64,000 nt of DNA from Planctomycetota bacterium (GTDB lineage: Bacteria; Planctomycetota; UBA1135; UBA2386). The position numbers and the translations under genes are program-made. The stretch is taken from the NCBI GenBank assembly GCA_019636245.1, contig JAHBXX010000013.1, forward strand, positions 1-64,000, given 5' to 3'. The first letter of the stretch is position 1; the number at the start of each line of letters is the position of its first letter. Shown here one piece after another: positions 27,875-36,824 of the stretch. The notes under the pieces are model-generated. The model did no database searches. It saw nothing but the letters and a program-made list of their open reading frames with translations, and had not been told where the DNA came from.

Positions 27875-28936
27875 ATGGCCGCCCCGATCGCCGATCTGCG
27901 CAGCGACACGAGCACCCTGCCGACGCCGGCGATGCGGCAGGCGATGGCGGCGGCCGAGGTGGGGGACGACGTGCGCGGCGAGGATCCGACCGTGCGGCGG
28001 TTGGAGGCGGCGACGGCCGAACTGCTGGGCAAGCCGGCGGCGCTGTTCCTGCCGTCCGGCACGATGGCCAACCAGGTGGCGATCCACGTGCACTGCCGCC
28101 CGGGCGACGAACTGGTGTGCGAGGCCCGGTCGCACGTCTACTGGTTCGAGGGCGGCAGCATCGCCCGGCTGTCGGGCACGCAGGTGCGGCTGGTGGCGGC
28201 GCCGGATGGGGTGCCGACGCCGGCGCAGGTCGAGGCGGCGGTGCGGCCGGACGACCCGCACCAGCCGCGCACGCGGCTCCTGGTGCTCGAGAACACCCAC
28301 AACCTGGCCGGCGGCCGCCCGATCCCGGCCGCCGCGACGGCGGCGCTGGCCGCGGCCGCACGACGGCACGGCCTGCTGGTGCACGTCGACGGCGCCCGGC
28401 TGCTGAACGCCGCCGTCGCCCTCGGGTGCGCCGCCCACGAGCTGGTCGCGCCGGCGGACACGGCGACGCTCTGCCTCAGCAAGGGGCTCGGCGCGCCGGT
28501 CGGGTCGATGCTGGTCGGCAGCGCGGCGTTCGTCGCCGAGGCGCGTCGGGTGCGCAAGGCGTTCGGTGGCGGCATGCGGCAGGCGGGCGTGCTCGCCGCC
28601 GCGGGGCTGCTGGCGCTGCGCGAGGGCCCGGCGCTGCTGGCGATCGACCACGCCCGGGCCCGCCGGCTGGCCCAGGGCCTGGCCGAACTGCCGTTCCTCG
28701 CCGTCGAGCCGGCGGCGGTCGCGACCAACATCGTCATGGCCGACCTGCGCCACGGCGAGGCGGAGGCGCTGCTGGCGCACCTGCGGCGCCACGGCGTGCT
28801 GGCCGCGACGGCGGGCCCCGGTCGCCTGCGCTTCGTGCTGCACCGCGACGTCGACGACGCCGGCGTGCAGCGCTGCCTCGACGCCTGCCGTTCGTTCGCC
28901 GTGCCGATCGCTTCGACTTCTCCACCGACCTCGTGA
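27875..28936 (+). CDS. ltaE: Low-specificity L-threonine aldolase
   Basis: The protein has 353 residues from ATG 27875. This PLP enzyme splits threonine or allo-threonine into glycine and acetaldehyde. Seen: DLRSDTSTLPTPAM, GEDPTVRRLEAATAELLGK, FLPSGTMANQVAI, ENTHNLAGG, HVDGARLLNAAVALG and the Schiff-base lysine in LCLSKGLGAPVGS (Lys203). Length and order match the beta-eliminating lyase family. An upstream in-frame ATG at 27794 would add 27 residues without similarity, so ATG 27875 is chosen. The next gene starts 13 bases after the stop. Confidence 0.92.
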   Translation: MAAPIADLRSDTSTLPTPAMRQAMAAAEVGDDVRGEDPTVRRLEAATAELLGKPAALFLPSGTMANQVAIHVHCRPGDELVCEARSHVYWFEGGSIARLSGTQVRLVAAPDGVPTPAQVEAAVRPDDPHQPRTRLLVLENTHNLAGGRPIPAAATAALAAAARRHGLLVHVDGARLLNAAVALGCAAHELVAPADTATLCLSKGLGAPVGSMLVGSAAFVAEARRVRKAFGGGMRQAGVLAAAGLLALREGPALLAIDHARARRLAQGLAELPFLAVEPAAVATNIVMADLRHGEAEALLAHLRRHGVLAATAGPGRLRFVLHRDVDDAGVQRCLDACRSFAVPIASTSPPTS

Positions 28937-28949
28937 CAGGAACCCGACC

Positions 28950-30287
28950 GTGAGCATCTTCAAGGCCTATGACATCCGCGGCACCTACCCCGACCAGATC
29001 GACGCCGCGATCGCGCGCCGCATCGGCGCGGCGATGGTGCAACACCTCGGCGCGAAGCGACTCGTCGTCGGCCGCGACATGCGCACGATGGCGCCCGAGA
29101 TCCAGGACGCCGTGATCGACGGCATGCTCGACCAGGGCTGCGACGTCGTCGACATCGGTCTGGCATCGACGCCGATGGTCTACTACGCGATCGGGAGGCT
29201 GCCCTGCGACGGCGGCATGGCCGTGACCGCCTCGCACAATCCGAAGGAGTACATCGGCTTCAAGCTGTGCCGCGCCGAGGCCCGGCCGATGTCGGGCGAC
29301 ACCGGCATCAAGGACATCGAACAGCTGGTGCGCGGGCCGGCGCCGGCGCCGAAGGCGCGCAAGGGCAAACGCGACAGCGTCGACCTGAAGCGCGACTGGG
29401 TCCAGCACATCGCCGGGTTCGCCAAGGGCATCCGGCCGCTGAAGATCTGCGTCGACTACGCCAATGGCATGGGCGCCAACGAGTCGCCGGCCATCTTCGC
29501 CGCGATCCCGGGGCTCGAGGTGGTGCCGCTCTACCAGCAGCTCGACGGCACGTTCCCGAACCACGAGGCGAACCCGCTGAAGGAGTCGAACCTCGACGAC
29601 CTGCGCGCCCTGGTGCGCAAGCACAAGGCGCCGCTGGGCCTCGCCTTCGACGGCGACGCCGACCGCTGCGCCTTCGTCGACGAGGAGGGTCGCACGGTGC
29701 ACGCCGACCTGATCACCGTGATCCTGGCGCGCGGCATGCTGCAGCGCCATCCCGGCAAGGGCATCATCTACGACCTGCGGTCGAGCAAGGTCGTGCCGGA
29801 GGAGATCCGCCGGCTCGGCGGCCGGCCGGTGCGCGAGCGCGTCGGCCATTCGTTCATGAAGGAGACGATGCGGCGCACCGACTGCATCGGCGGCGGCGAG
29901 TTGTCGGGGCACTTCTACTTCGCCGAGAACTACTACACCGACTGCGGGGTGCTGGCCGCGATCCTGGTGATGAACCAGCTGAGCCAGGAGGGCACCACGC
30001 TGAAGCGGGCGGCCGACGCGCTGCGCAAGTACCACGGCACCGGCGAGATCAACTTCAAGGTCGCCGACAAGGCGGCGCTGATGCAGCAGGTGCAGGCAAG
30101 GTACCACGACGCCGAGATCGACTTCCTCGACGGCATCACGGTGACCTACCCGACCTGGTGGGTGAACGTGCGGCCGAGCAACACCGAGCCGTTCCTGCGC
30201 ATGTGCCTCGAGGCCGACACCAGGGACCTGATGCTGCAGAAGCGCGACGAACTGTTCGCGATCCTCGGCCAGCCCGTCGACCATTGA
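28950..30287 (+). CDS. Phosphomannomutase/phosphoglucomutase
   Basis: The protein has 445 residues from GTG 28950 with AGGAA nine bases upstream. It interconverts sugar 1- and 6-phosphates for nucleotide-sugar and polysaccharide supply. Seen: FKAYDIRGTYP, the catalytic phosphoserine loop TASHNP (Ser95), the magnesium loop DGDADR (Asp234, 236, 238), GGGELSGHFYF for the sugar, and RPSNTEPFLR for phosphate. This is the ManB/AlgC/GlmM alpha-D-phosphohexomutase family; the PMM/PGM subfamily is likelier than GlmM. It is probably in one operon with ltaE and the SAM hydrolase. Confidence 0.92.
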   Translation: MSIFKAYDIRGTYPDQIDAAIARRIGAAMVQHLGAKRLVVGRDMRTMAPEIQDAVIDGMLDQGCDVVDIGLASTPMVYYAIGRLPCDGGMAVTASHNPKEYIGFKLCRAEARPMSGDTGIKDIEQLVRGPAPAPKARKGKRDSVDLKRDWVQHIAGFAKGIRPLKICVDYANGMGANESPAIFAAIPGLEVVPLYQQLDGTFPNHEANPLKESNLDDLRALVRKHKAPLGLAFDGDADRCAFVDEEGRTVHADLITVILARGMLQRHPGKGIIYDLRSSKVVPEEIRRLGGRPVRERVGHSFMKETMRRTDCIGGGELSGHFYFAENYYTDCGVLAAILVMNQLSQEGTTLKRAADALRKYHGTGEINFKVADKAALMQQVQARYHDAEIDFLDGITVTYPTWWVNVRPSNTEPFLRMCLEADTRDLMLQKRDELFAILGQPVDH

Positions 30288-30294
30288 GCGGCGC

Positions 30295-31062
30295 ATGGCT
30301 CCGCGTCCGACCGGCATCGTCACCCTGCTGACCGACTTCGGTACCGTCGATCCCTACGTCGGCGTGCTGAAGGGAGCCGTCCTGCGCGCCAACCCGCGCG
30401 CCGTGCTGGTGGACCTCGGTCACGCCGTGCCGCCGCAGGACGTGCAGGCCGGGGCCTTCTGGATGGCGGCGGCAATCGGGCGGTTCCCGGCCGGCACCGT
30501 GCACGTCGGCGTCGTCGATCCCGGCGTCGGCACGCCGCGGCGTCTGCTCGCGGTGGCGGCGGGCGACTGCTTCTGGCTGGCCCCGGACAACGGCCTGCTC
30601 GCCGCCGTGCTGCGGCACGATCCGGACGCGGAGGTGCGCGTGCTCGAGCCGGCCCACCTGGGCCTGCGGGACATCTCGCGCACGTTCCACGGCCGCGACG
30701 TGCTGGCGCCGGTCGCCGGGTGGCTGGGTTGCGGCCGCTACGGCTTCTCGGCGCTCGGGCCGCGGGTCGCCGATGCCGAGCGCGGCGTCGACCCGTTCGC
30801 CGGGGCACCGCGCGTCGTGCACGTCGATGCCTACGGCAACCTGGTCAGCAACGTGCCGGCCGCCCGTCTCGAGGGGGTCGCGGCGGTGGGCGTCGGTGGC
30901 CGGCGGGTCCGCGTGCGCGGCACCTACGCCGAGGTGCCGGTCGGCGAGTTGCTCGCCCTGGTCGGTTCCTACGGCCTGCTCGAGATCGCCGAGAACGGGG
31001 GCAACGCCGCCAACAGCCTCGGTTTGCAGCGCGGCGCTCCGATCGACCTGCTGGCCGGGTAG
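30295..31062 (+). CDS. SAM hydrolase (adenosine-forming), DUF62 family
   Basis: The protein has 255 residues from ATG 30295, seven bases after the mutase stop. The family splits S-adenosylmethionine into adenosine and methionine with water/hydroxide and is related to fluorinases. Landmarks: TLLTDFGTVDPYVGVLKG, AVPPQDVQAGAFWM, VHVGVVDPGVGTPRR, LAPDNGLL, HGRDVLAPVAGWL, YGNLVSNVP and a C-terminal IAENGGNAANSLGL. All are typical. Its physiological role is unclear; adenosine recycling with the nearby purine nucleoside phosphorylase is a reasonable guess. Confidence 0.9.
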   Translation: MAPRPTGIVTLLTDFGTVDPYVGVLKGAVLRANPRAVLVDLGHAVPPQDVQAGAFWMAAAIGRFPAGTVHVGVVDPGVGTPRRLLAVAAGDCFWLAPDNGLLAAVLRHDPDAEVRVLEPAHLGLRDISRTFHGRDVLAPVAGWLGCGRYGFSALGPRVADAERGVDPFAGAPRVVHVDAYGNLVSNVPAARLEGVAAVGVGGRRVRVRGTYAEVPVGELLALVGSYGLLEIAENGGNAANSLGLQRGAPIDLLAG

Positions 31063-31065
31063 GCT
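31060..31065 (+). promoter_or_regulatory. -10-like TAGGCT of the arginase gene
   Basis: TAGGCT includes the SAM hydrolase stop codon and ends 14 bases before ATG 31080. Confidence 0.4.
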
Positions 31066-31079
31066 GTCGGCCCCACACC

Positions 31080-32006
31080 ATGCACCACCCCGTCGCGCAG
31101 AAGACCGTTCGCCTCGTCGGCGTGCCCATGGACCTCGGCGCCGGCCGCCGGGGCGTCGACATGGGCCCGTCGGCGATCCGCATCGCCGGCGTCAGCCAGG
31201 GGCTGCGCCAGCTGGGTCTGCGGGTCGAGGACGACGGCGACGTCGGCGTGCCGGCCCCGGAGACGCGCGACCCCGGCACCGGCAACGCGCGCTACCTGGA
31301 GCCGATCTACCACGTCTGCAACCGACTGCGGCTGCGGGTGCGGCGTTCGCTCGAACTCGGCGAGATCCCGGTCGTGCTGGGCGGCGACCACAGCATCGCC
31401 ATCGGCACGGTGTCCGGCGTCAGCGAGTACTTCCGCGACCGCGACGAGCGCGTCGGCCTGATCTGGGTCGACGCCCACGGCGACATGAACACCCCCGAGA
31501 GTTCGCCCACGGGCAACATCCACGGCATGCCGCTGGCGACCCTGCTCGGCATGGGCCACCCGCGCCTCGTCGAGATGGGCGGCTTCTGGCCCAAGGTGGC
31601 GGCCGCGAACGTGTGCCTGATCGGCATCCGCGACATCGACGAGGTGGAACGGCAGAACATCCGCCAGTCGGGCATCCACGCCTACACCATGCGCGACGTC
31701 GACGAGCGCGGCATGCGGGCGATCCTGCAGGAGGCGATCGCCTTCGCCAGCGACGGCACCGTCGGCTTCCACGTGTCGTTCGACCTCGACGGCATGGATC
31801 CGCGTGACGTGCCGGGCACGGGCACCCCGGTCAAGGGAGGCATCAGCTGGCGCGAGGCCAACCTGCTGATGGAGATGGTCAGCGACTCGGGTCGCATGAC
31901 GAGCCTCGAGATCACGGAGCTGAATCCGATCCTCGACGTGCGCAACCAGTCCGGCGAGGTCGCGGTCGACGTGATCCTCAGCGCGTTCGGCAAGCGCATC
32001 CTCTGA
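31080..32006 (+). CDS. rocF: Arginase
   Basis: The protein has 308 residues from ATG 31080. It hydrolyses arginine to ornithine and urea with a binuclear manganese centre. Ligands and loops: VVLGGDHSIAIGT, IWVDAHGDMNTPESSPTGN and VSFDLDGMDPRDVPGTGTP, VKGGISWREA. The N-terminal PMDLGAGRRGVDMGPSAIR is the arginase (not agmatinase) form, and the 300-residue length fits. Expected to feed ornithine and nitrogen metabolism. It is followed by a strong inverted-repeat structure that separates it from the convergent beta-barrel gene. Confidence 0.94.
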   Translation: MHHPVAQKTVRLVGVPMDLGAGRRGVDMGPSAIRIAGVSQGLRQLGLRVEDDGDVGVPAPETRDPGTGNARYLEPIYHVCNRLRLRVRRSLELGEIPVVLGGDHSIAIGTVSGVSEYFRDRDERVGLIWVDAHGDMNTPESSPTGNIHGMPLATLLGMGHPRLVEMGGFWPKVAAANVCLIGIRDIDEVERQNIRQSGIHAYTMRDVDERGMRAILQEAIAFASDGTVGFHVSFDLDGMDPRDVPGTGTPVKGGISWREANLLMEMVSDSGRMTSLEITELNPILDVRNQSGEVAVDVILSAFGKRIL

Positions 32007-32029
32007 CATGCGCCGCCGGTCGTAGCCCG

Positions 32030-32080
32030 CGGCGCCGGGCAGCCCGATCGGGGCGGGGCGCCCGATCGGAGCGGGCGCCG
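32030..32080. terminator. Nested inverted repeat between convergent genes, probable bidirectional terminator
   Basis: CGGCGCC (32030-32036) pairs with GGCGCCG (32074-32080). Inside it, two copies of the palindrome CCGATCGG (32044-32051 and 32062-32069) pair with each other. The structure lies between the arginase gene and the oppositely directed barrel gene. It is symmetric, so it can work on both strands. Confidence 0.5.
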
Positions 32081-32094
32081 GACAGGCGCCGAGC

Positions 32095-33153
32095 TCAGAA
32101 GTTGATGCCGAACGACACGTCGGCGAAGAACGCCTGGTCGAGCGCACCCTCGGCGATGTCGAAGCCCGTCGCGCCCGAGGTGAACTTGTAGTCGCCGGCG
32201 ATCACCAGGCCGGCGCGCACGGCCAGCGACGTGTAGTCGTTGAAGCGCTGCATCAGGCCCAGGTAGGCGACCACTTCCTGCACGTTGACGTCGCCGCGGC
32301 CCGGCGGGTTCGCCTGCTGCTGCGCCAGCGAGGTGCGCACATGGTACTCGGCGCCCGTGACCTGGGCGCCGAACAGGATGCCCGTCGCCGCCGACGGCCA
32401 CCACGAGAACTCGACGCGCTCAGGGGCATCGAGGTCGAAGCGGAAGTGCTCCGAGATCTCCCAGTTGAGGCCGAGCACGGGCAGCACCGGGGCGTCCTTG
32501 AAGACCTGGTTGTAGCGCGCGCCGATCTTCACGAAGACCCCGGGCGAGGTCCGGAAGGTGAACGTCATGCGCGAGGGCATGTCGAAGTCCTCGGTGTGCA
32601 GCGTGCCGTCGAGGTCCGACCAGGCGCCCGGCGCGGCTTCGACCTCGAACAGGACGTTGTCGTCGACGAACACGCCGAAGCCGATCCGGCCGCCGGCGGC
32701 GTGCAGCGTGTCGTCGGGGATGCCACTGGCGTTGTTGCGCGAGCCGAAGGCGTTCGAGAACTGGTAGCGCCGCGCGTTGTAGTAGCCGCCGAGGATCAGG
32801 TAGCCGTCGGTCGACACCAGGGTCTGGGCCTCGAGGTTGAAGCCGTAACCGAGCATCTCGAAGCTGCCGGGCTCGTGGTTGATGCGCTGGTTCGGCCACA
32901 CGCTCGCGCGCAGCTCCAACTGCGGCTTGAAGCGCTCGCGGCGGTTCATGAACTCGCCGTGGCTCTCCTGGAACAGCCGCCGCAGCGAGTAGTCCTCGCC
33001 CTGGGGCGCCTGGCTGCGCAGCCACTCCAGGCGGGCGCCGAGCGTCCCGTCCCCAGCGTCGCGGCGATTGTCTTCGGATGCGGGTGCCTGCGCCGCGGCG
33101 GCGGCGGTGAACAGGCACGCGGCGAGAGCGACACGTGCGGTTTGGTTGCGCAT
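32095..33153 (-). CDS. Exported protein, probable outer-membrane beta-barrel
   Basis: The protein has 352 residues from ATG 33153 with AGGGAG upstream. A signal peptide ends in AAAAAQA. The mature protein has alternating strands with aromatic girdles (SVWPNQRINHEPGSFEML, YGFNLEAQTLVSTDGYLILG, YNARRYQFS) and finishes in FFADVSFGINF, a terminal Phe as recognised by the BAM assembly machine. It resembles the DUF6268 type of planctomycete outer-membrane proteins, from memory. Substrate unknown; a ~12-16-strand pore or enzyme is possible. Confidence 0.78.
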   Translation of the reverse strand: MRNQTARVALAACLFTAAAAAQAPASEDNRRDAGDGTLGARLEWLRSQAPQGEDYSLRRLFQESHGEFMNRRERFKPQLELRASVWPNQRINHEPGSFEMLGYGFNLEAQTLVSTDGYLILGGYYNARRYQFSNAFGSRNNASGIPDDTLHAAGGRIGFGVFVDDNVLFEVEAAPGAWSDLDGTLHTEDFDMPSRMTFTFRTSPGVFVKIGARYNQVFKDAPVLPVLGLNWEISEHFRFDLDAPERVEFSWWPSAATGILFGAQVTGAEYHVRTSLAQQQANPPGRGDVNVQEVVAYLGLMQRFNDYTSLAVRAGLVIAGDYKFTSGATGFDIAEGALDQAFFADVSFGINF

Positions 33154-33223
33154 ACTCCCTGTCGGACCGTTGGTTGACCGGCCCGAATCCTCACCGCGGC
33201 CGGGGCGGAATCAAGCGCAAAGG

Positions 33224-34357
33224 TCAGCGCTGCAGGATCGGCAGGTACTGCTTCGGCAGCTGCAGCAGCAGGCACGCGACCGCGGTGGCGAAGGCGTCGC
33301 CGGGCCCCACGTCGTTGCGCCAGCGGCCGTCGGGGCGCTGGCTGGCGACGAGGTCGTCCGCCAGCCGGGCGAAGAACTGGCGCCAGCGGCTGCCGCCGTG
33401 CTGGTAGAAGGCCTGCGCGGCGTAGTAGTTGCCGTACCAGAAGTAGTAGTGGCTGCGGGTGTGGGGCGCGGCGACCTGGGCATAGCCGCGCTGCAGGAAG
33501 TCGAGCACCGGGTCGGCGAGGTCGTCGTCGTGGATGCCGCCCGAGGTCAGCGCCGTGAGCGCCGCCGCGTTGATCGCGTACTCCTGGTCCTTCTGGTAGG
33601 CGCCGCGACCATGGATCTTGTAGTAGAAGAGGCCGCGTGTCGGACCGCGCTCGACGCGGCTCTGCCGCACGTAGGCCAGGGCCCGCTCGACGGTGCCGAT
33701 CGGCACGCGGATGCCGATGTTGCGGGCCGCGCGCAGCGCCTGGAGCTGGCAGACGGTGACCGACAGGTCGCTGTCGCGGTCGAACGGGTTGTAGCGCCAG
33801 CCGCCGTGCGCGTTCTGGCAGTCGACGATCAGGTTCACCGCGCGTTCGAGCGCCACGCGGGCGGTCGGCGTGGCCGCCATGCCCTCGACCTCGGCGAGGA
33901 ACAGGGTCGCGAAGGCGTGGCTGTACATGCGGGTGCCGGCGTCGGTCAGGAAGCCGTTCTCGAGGCCGCAGCCGACCACGTAGTCCAGGGTGCGGGCGAC
34001 GGTCGCGGCGTAGGGGCCGCGGTCCGGCAGGTGGCCGCCGGCGAGGAAGGCGAGGCCGCACAGCGCGCTCACGCCCAGGTGGCCATGACCGTGGCGACGC
34101 TGGCCGTCGACCGAGAGCGCCTGCGGCAGCAGCACGTAGTCGTCCATCTGCTTGTGGCCGACGTGTCCGGTCCAGCAGCCGGCGGGCGACTGCTCGTCCG
34201 CGAGCCAGCGCAGGCCGCGCGCCACGGCCGCGGCGGCGCGTTCGTCCTGGGCGGGCGTCGCCCATGCCACATCGCGGTCGGACGCGGCGGGCGCCGGCTC
34301 CTGGCCCTGCGGCGCCAGAGCGCCGACAACCGCCAGCAACACGCACGACAGCAGCAT
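33224..34357 (-). CDS. Exported prenyltransferase/squalene-cyclase-type repeat protein
   Basis: The protein has 377 residues from ATG 34357; the frame extends upstream but without a signal. A signal peptide ends near GALAPQG. Alpha-alpha barrel repeats follow: RGLRWLADEQSPAGCWTGHV, LGVSALCGLAFLAGG, DCQNAHGGWRYNPFDRDSDL, SVTVCQLQALRAARNIGI, and SQRPDGRWRN near the end. Such QW-like repeats occur in cyclases and in complement-like proteins; the cyclase DxDD motif is not seen, so no enzymatic claim is made. Planctomycetes carry many copies. It lies 70 bases before the barrel gene on the same strand. Confidence 0.82.
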   Translation of the reverse strand: MLLSCVLLAVVGALAPQGQEPAPAASDRDVAWATPAQDERAAAAVARGLRWLADEQSPAGCWTGHVGHKQMDDYVLLPQALSVDGQRRHGHGHLGVSALCGLAFLAGGHLPDRGPYAATVARTLDYVVGCGLENGFLTDAGTRMYSHAFATLFLAEVEGMAATPTARVALERAVNLIVDCQNAHGGWRYNPFDRDSDLSVTVCQLQALRAARNIGIRVPIGTVERALAYVRQSRVERGPTRGLFYYKIHGRGAYQKDQEYAINAAALTALTSGGIHDDDLADPVLDFLQRGYAQVAAPHTRSHYYFWYGNYYAAQAFYQHGGSRWRQFFARLADDLVASQRPDGRWRNDVGPGDAFATAVACLLLQLPKQYLPILQR

Positions 34358-34515
34358 GGTGGGTGTGCATTGTGGCGGCGCGGCAGGCAGTTGCCAGCGG
34401 ACCGCGTGGCGTGGCCGTTCCCCGGGCGCGGTCGGGCGGCAATTGCTTGTCTTGTCGGCCCCGGGTGCTAACACAGGCGGCCGCCGGCCCGAACGCGGTC
34501 GGCCTCGACCACGCC

Positions 34516-35220
34516 ATGCTGCTCGACCCCTTCTACTGGCTGATCTTCGGCATCGGACTCCTGCTGAGCCTCTGGGCGTCGGCCAGGGTCAAGGGCACGT
34601 TCGCCCGCTACGCGCAGGTCCGTTCGCGCTCGGGCATCTCCGGGGCGCAGGTGGCCCGGGCGATCCTGCAGGCGAATGGCATCCACGACGTCGCCGTGGA
34701 GCCCGTGCAGGGCACCCTGACGGACCACTACGACCCGTCGAGCAAGACCCTGCGCCTCAGCGAACCCGTCTACCACAGCGACAGCGTCGCCGCGGTCGGT
34801 GTCGCCGCGCACGAGGTCGGGCACGCGATCCAGCACGCGACGCGCTACGGCGCGCTGCAGTTCCGGTCGGCGTGGGTGCCGATCGCCGGCTTCGGCTCCG
34901 GTCTCGGCGAGATCCTGATCCTGATCGGCCTCGGCATGGCCGCCGTCAGCGGGTCGACGATCCTGGCCTGGGTCGGACTGATGCTGTTCGCGACCACGAC
35001 GGTGTTCACGCTGGTGACCCTGCCGGTGGAGTTCGATGCCAGCCGGCGGGCGATGGCCACGCTGCAGCAGAGCGGCGTGCTGGTCGGCGAGGAACTCGAC
35101 GGCGCCCGCACGGTGTTGAACGCCGCCGCGCTGACCTACGTCGCCGCCGCGGCGGCGTCGCTGCTGCAGCTGCTCTACTGGGGCCTGCACCTGCTGGCGC
35201 TGCAGAACCGCGACGACTGA
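34516..35220 (+). CDS. Zinc metallopeptidase, membrane (YugP family)
   Basis: The protein has 234 residues from ATG 34516. One N-terminal membrane segment (DPFYWLIFGIGLLLSLWASA), then a soluble part ending in AAHEVGHAIQH, where His99-Glu-x-x-His103 forms the zinc site. Two to three more membrane spans follow (GLGEILILIGLGMAAVSG, STILAWVGLMLFATTTVF) and a conserved PVEFDASRRAMATL. This matches the neutral zinc metallopeptidase family (PF04298). Its function is probably membrane-protein turnover. Divergent from the repeat-protein gene, 158-base gap. Confidence 0.9.
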   Translation: MLLDPFYWLIFGIGLLLSLWASARVKGTFARYAQVRSRSGISGAQVARAILQANGIHDVAVEPVQGTLTDHYDPSSKTLRLSEPVYHSDSVAAVGVAAHEVGHAIQHATRYGALQFRSAWVPIAGFGSGLGEILILIGLGMAAVSGSTILAWVGLMLFATTTVFTLVTLPVEFDASRRAMATLQQSGVLVGEELDGARTVLNAAALTYVAAAAASLLQLLYWGLHLLALQNRDD

Positions 35221-35273
35221 CCCGGATCGGGTGACCCCGGTCGAGGTCGGCCGGGCAGCCCAGGGCCGGCTGG

Positions 35274-35852
35274 CTAGCCGCGCTGGAGCTCGTGCCAGCG
35301 CAGGGCGATGGCGGCCGGGTAGACTTCGCACTCGGCGGCGAAGACTCGCTGCGCGAGCGCGGCAGGGCTGTCGCCCGGCAGCACCGGAACGCGGGCCTGG
35401 ACGAGGATCCGGCCGTGGTCGTAGCGCTCGTCGCACAGGTGCGCGGTGCAACCCGATTCGACGTCGCCGGCCTGCAGCACGGCACTGTGCACGCGGTCGC
35501 CGTGCATGCCCTTGCCGCCGTGGCGGGGCAGCAGCGACGGATGGATGTTCAGCACCCGGCCTTCGAACTCCGGCACGATCGGCAGGAGCCGCAGGTAGCC
35601 GGCCAGGACCACGAGGTCGACGTCCAGTTCGAGCAGCCACGACCAGATGGCGGACGGTTCGCGCAGGTGCCGGGTCTCCAGCCCATGGTCCATGGCCCGC
35701 TGCAGGCCGAAGGCTTCGGCCCGGTCGGAGGCGACGCCCGCCACCGACGCCCGCAGCCGCCCGTCGCCGGTGCGGTCGAGCAGGTTCTGCAGCGTGCGGC
35801 CGGTGCCGCTGAGCAGCACCCCCAGGCGTGGGCGGAGGTGGTGCGACGTCAC
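35274..35852 (-). CDS. purN: Phosphoribosylglycinamide formyltransferase PurN
   Basis: The protein has 192 residues from ATG 35852. It adds the formyl group from 10-formyl-THF to GAR, the third step of purine synthesis. Landmarks: GVLLSGTGRTLQNLLDR, VVLAGYLRLLP, RVLNIHPSLLPRHGGKGMHG (catalytic Asn and His) and SGCTAHLCDERYDHG, which carries the catalytic Asp, then AALAQRVFAAE. Length is typical. Neighbour of the purine nucleoside phosphorylase gene on the same strand, 99 bases downstream of it. Confidence 0.9.
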   Translation of the reverse strand: MTSHHLRPRLGVLLSGTGRTLQNLLDRTGDGRLRASVAGVASDRAEAFGLQRAMDHGLETRHLREPSAIWSWLLELDVDLVVLAGYLRLLPIVPEFEGRVLNIHPSLLPRHGGKGMHGDRVHSAVLQAGDVESGCTAHLCDERYDHGRILVQARVPVLPGDSPAALAQRVFAAECEVYPAAIALRWHELQRG

Positions 35853-35951
35853 CGGCGGTCGTCCTCGGGCGACAGGGAGGAGCGACGGGGACCGGCTGCG
35901 GCAGGTGGGCGGGCGACCGGGTCGGCGAGCGGCGAACGGCAGCGCATGGGG

Positions 35952-36776
35952 TCAGGCCTCCCGGGACGCGGCGACGATGCCGACCAGCAGGCTGGCCATG
36001 CGGGGCGCCGCCAGGTCCGCCGCTTCGATCATCGCCTCGATCGACACCCGCGCCGACTTGCCGACGCTCAGCTGCTGGGTGACGCCGACCAGCGCCAGCA
36101 CCTCGAAGCCGGCGTGCACCGCGGCGATCGCCTCCGGCACCAGCGACATGCCGACGAGGTCGGCGCCGGCCTGGCGCAGGAACCGGTACTCGGCCCGGGT
36201 CGGCATGCTCGGACCGGCGACCGCGGCGAACACGCCGGGCAGGCAGGGGATCCCGGCACGCATCGCCACGTCGCGCGCGATCTCCTGCCACTCGCGCGCA
36301 TAGGGCTCGCTCATGTCGGGGAAGCGTGGGCCGAGCTGGTCGTCGTTGGGGCCGATCAGCGGATGGATGCCGCTGAGGTTCAGGTGGTCCTCGACCACCG
36401 CGATCGTGCCCGGCTCGATCTGCTGGCACAGGCTGGCGGCGCCCGCGGTCAGGATCAGCACCTCGCAGCCCAGCGCCTTGAGCACCCGCACGGGCAGCGC
36501 CAGTTCGTTCGCCGACAGGCCCTCGTAGATCGCCAAAGGTGCGTCGGCGACCGCCACCGGGACGCCCTCGAGCAGACCGACCAGCAGGGGGGACTGCAGC
36601 CTGGCCCCGGGCAGGTCGTCGCCGGGCAGCACGACCTTGTCCTTCAGCTGGTTGGCGATCGACGCATGGCCGGAGCCGAGCAGCATCGCGACGCGCGGCC
36701 GCAGCGGCGTGCGGTCGTGGACGAACTGCGCGACGTCGCGGGCGACGACGCGGTGCGAGGGCACGGGAGCGGGCAT
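35952..36776 (-). CDS. Purine nucleoside phosphorylase
   Basis: The protein has 274 residues from ATG 36776. It cleaves purine nucleosides with phosphate to base and ribose 1-phosphate. Seen: VAMLLGSGHASIANQL (phosphate loop), YEGLSANELALPVRVL, GAASLCQQIEPGTIAVVEDHL, NLSGIHPLIGPND, and a C-terminal SLVPEAIAAVHAGFEVL. This fits the trimeric PNP I class (PunA/DeoD-like). A leaderless promoter box, TACCGT, precedes ATG 36776. Could recycle adenosine made by the SAM hydrolase at 30295. Confidence 0.9.
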   Translation of the reverse strand: MPAPVPSHRVVARDVAQFVHDRTPLRPRVAMLLGSGHASIANQLKDKVVLPGDDLPGARLQSPLLVGLLEGVPVAVADAPLAIYEGLSANELALPVRVLKALGCEVLILTAGAASLCQQIEPGTIAVVEDHLNLSGIHPLIGPNDDQLGPRFPDMSEPYAREWQEIARDVAMRAGIPCLPGVFAAVAGPSMPTRAEYRFLRQAGADLVGMSLVPEAIAAVHAGFEVLALVGVTQQLSVGKSARVSIEAMIEAADLAAPRMASLLVGIVAASREA

Positions 36777-36782
36777 GGCTGC

Positions 36783-36788
36783 ACGGTA
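36783..36788 (-). promoter_or_regulatory. -10-like TACCGT before the purine nucleoside phosphorylase gene
   Basis: On the minus strand TACCGT is followed by six bases and then the ATG at 36776, the leaderless spacing. Confidence 0.45.
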
Positions 36789-36824
36789 GCGGCTGGCGGC
36801 GGCCCGCGCACCCGTCGCCATGGC

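Noticed and set aside
33224..34357. Squalene-hopene cyclase
   Set aside because: The alpha-alpha repeats fit, but the protein is half the usual length and the catalytic DxDD motif is absent.
34996..36824. Purine operon purN-PNP read as one transcript
   Set aside because: A promoter-like box with leaderless spacing precedes the phosphorylase gene, but 99 bases separate it from purN; a single transcript is possible but not shown.
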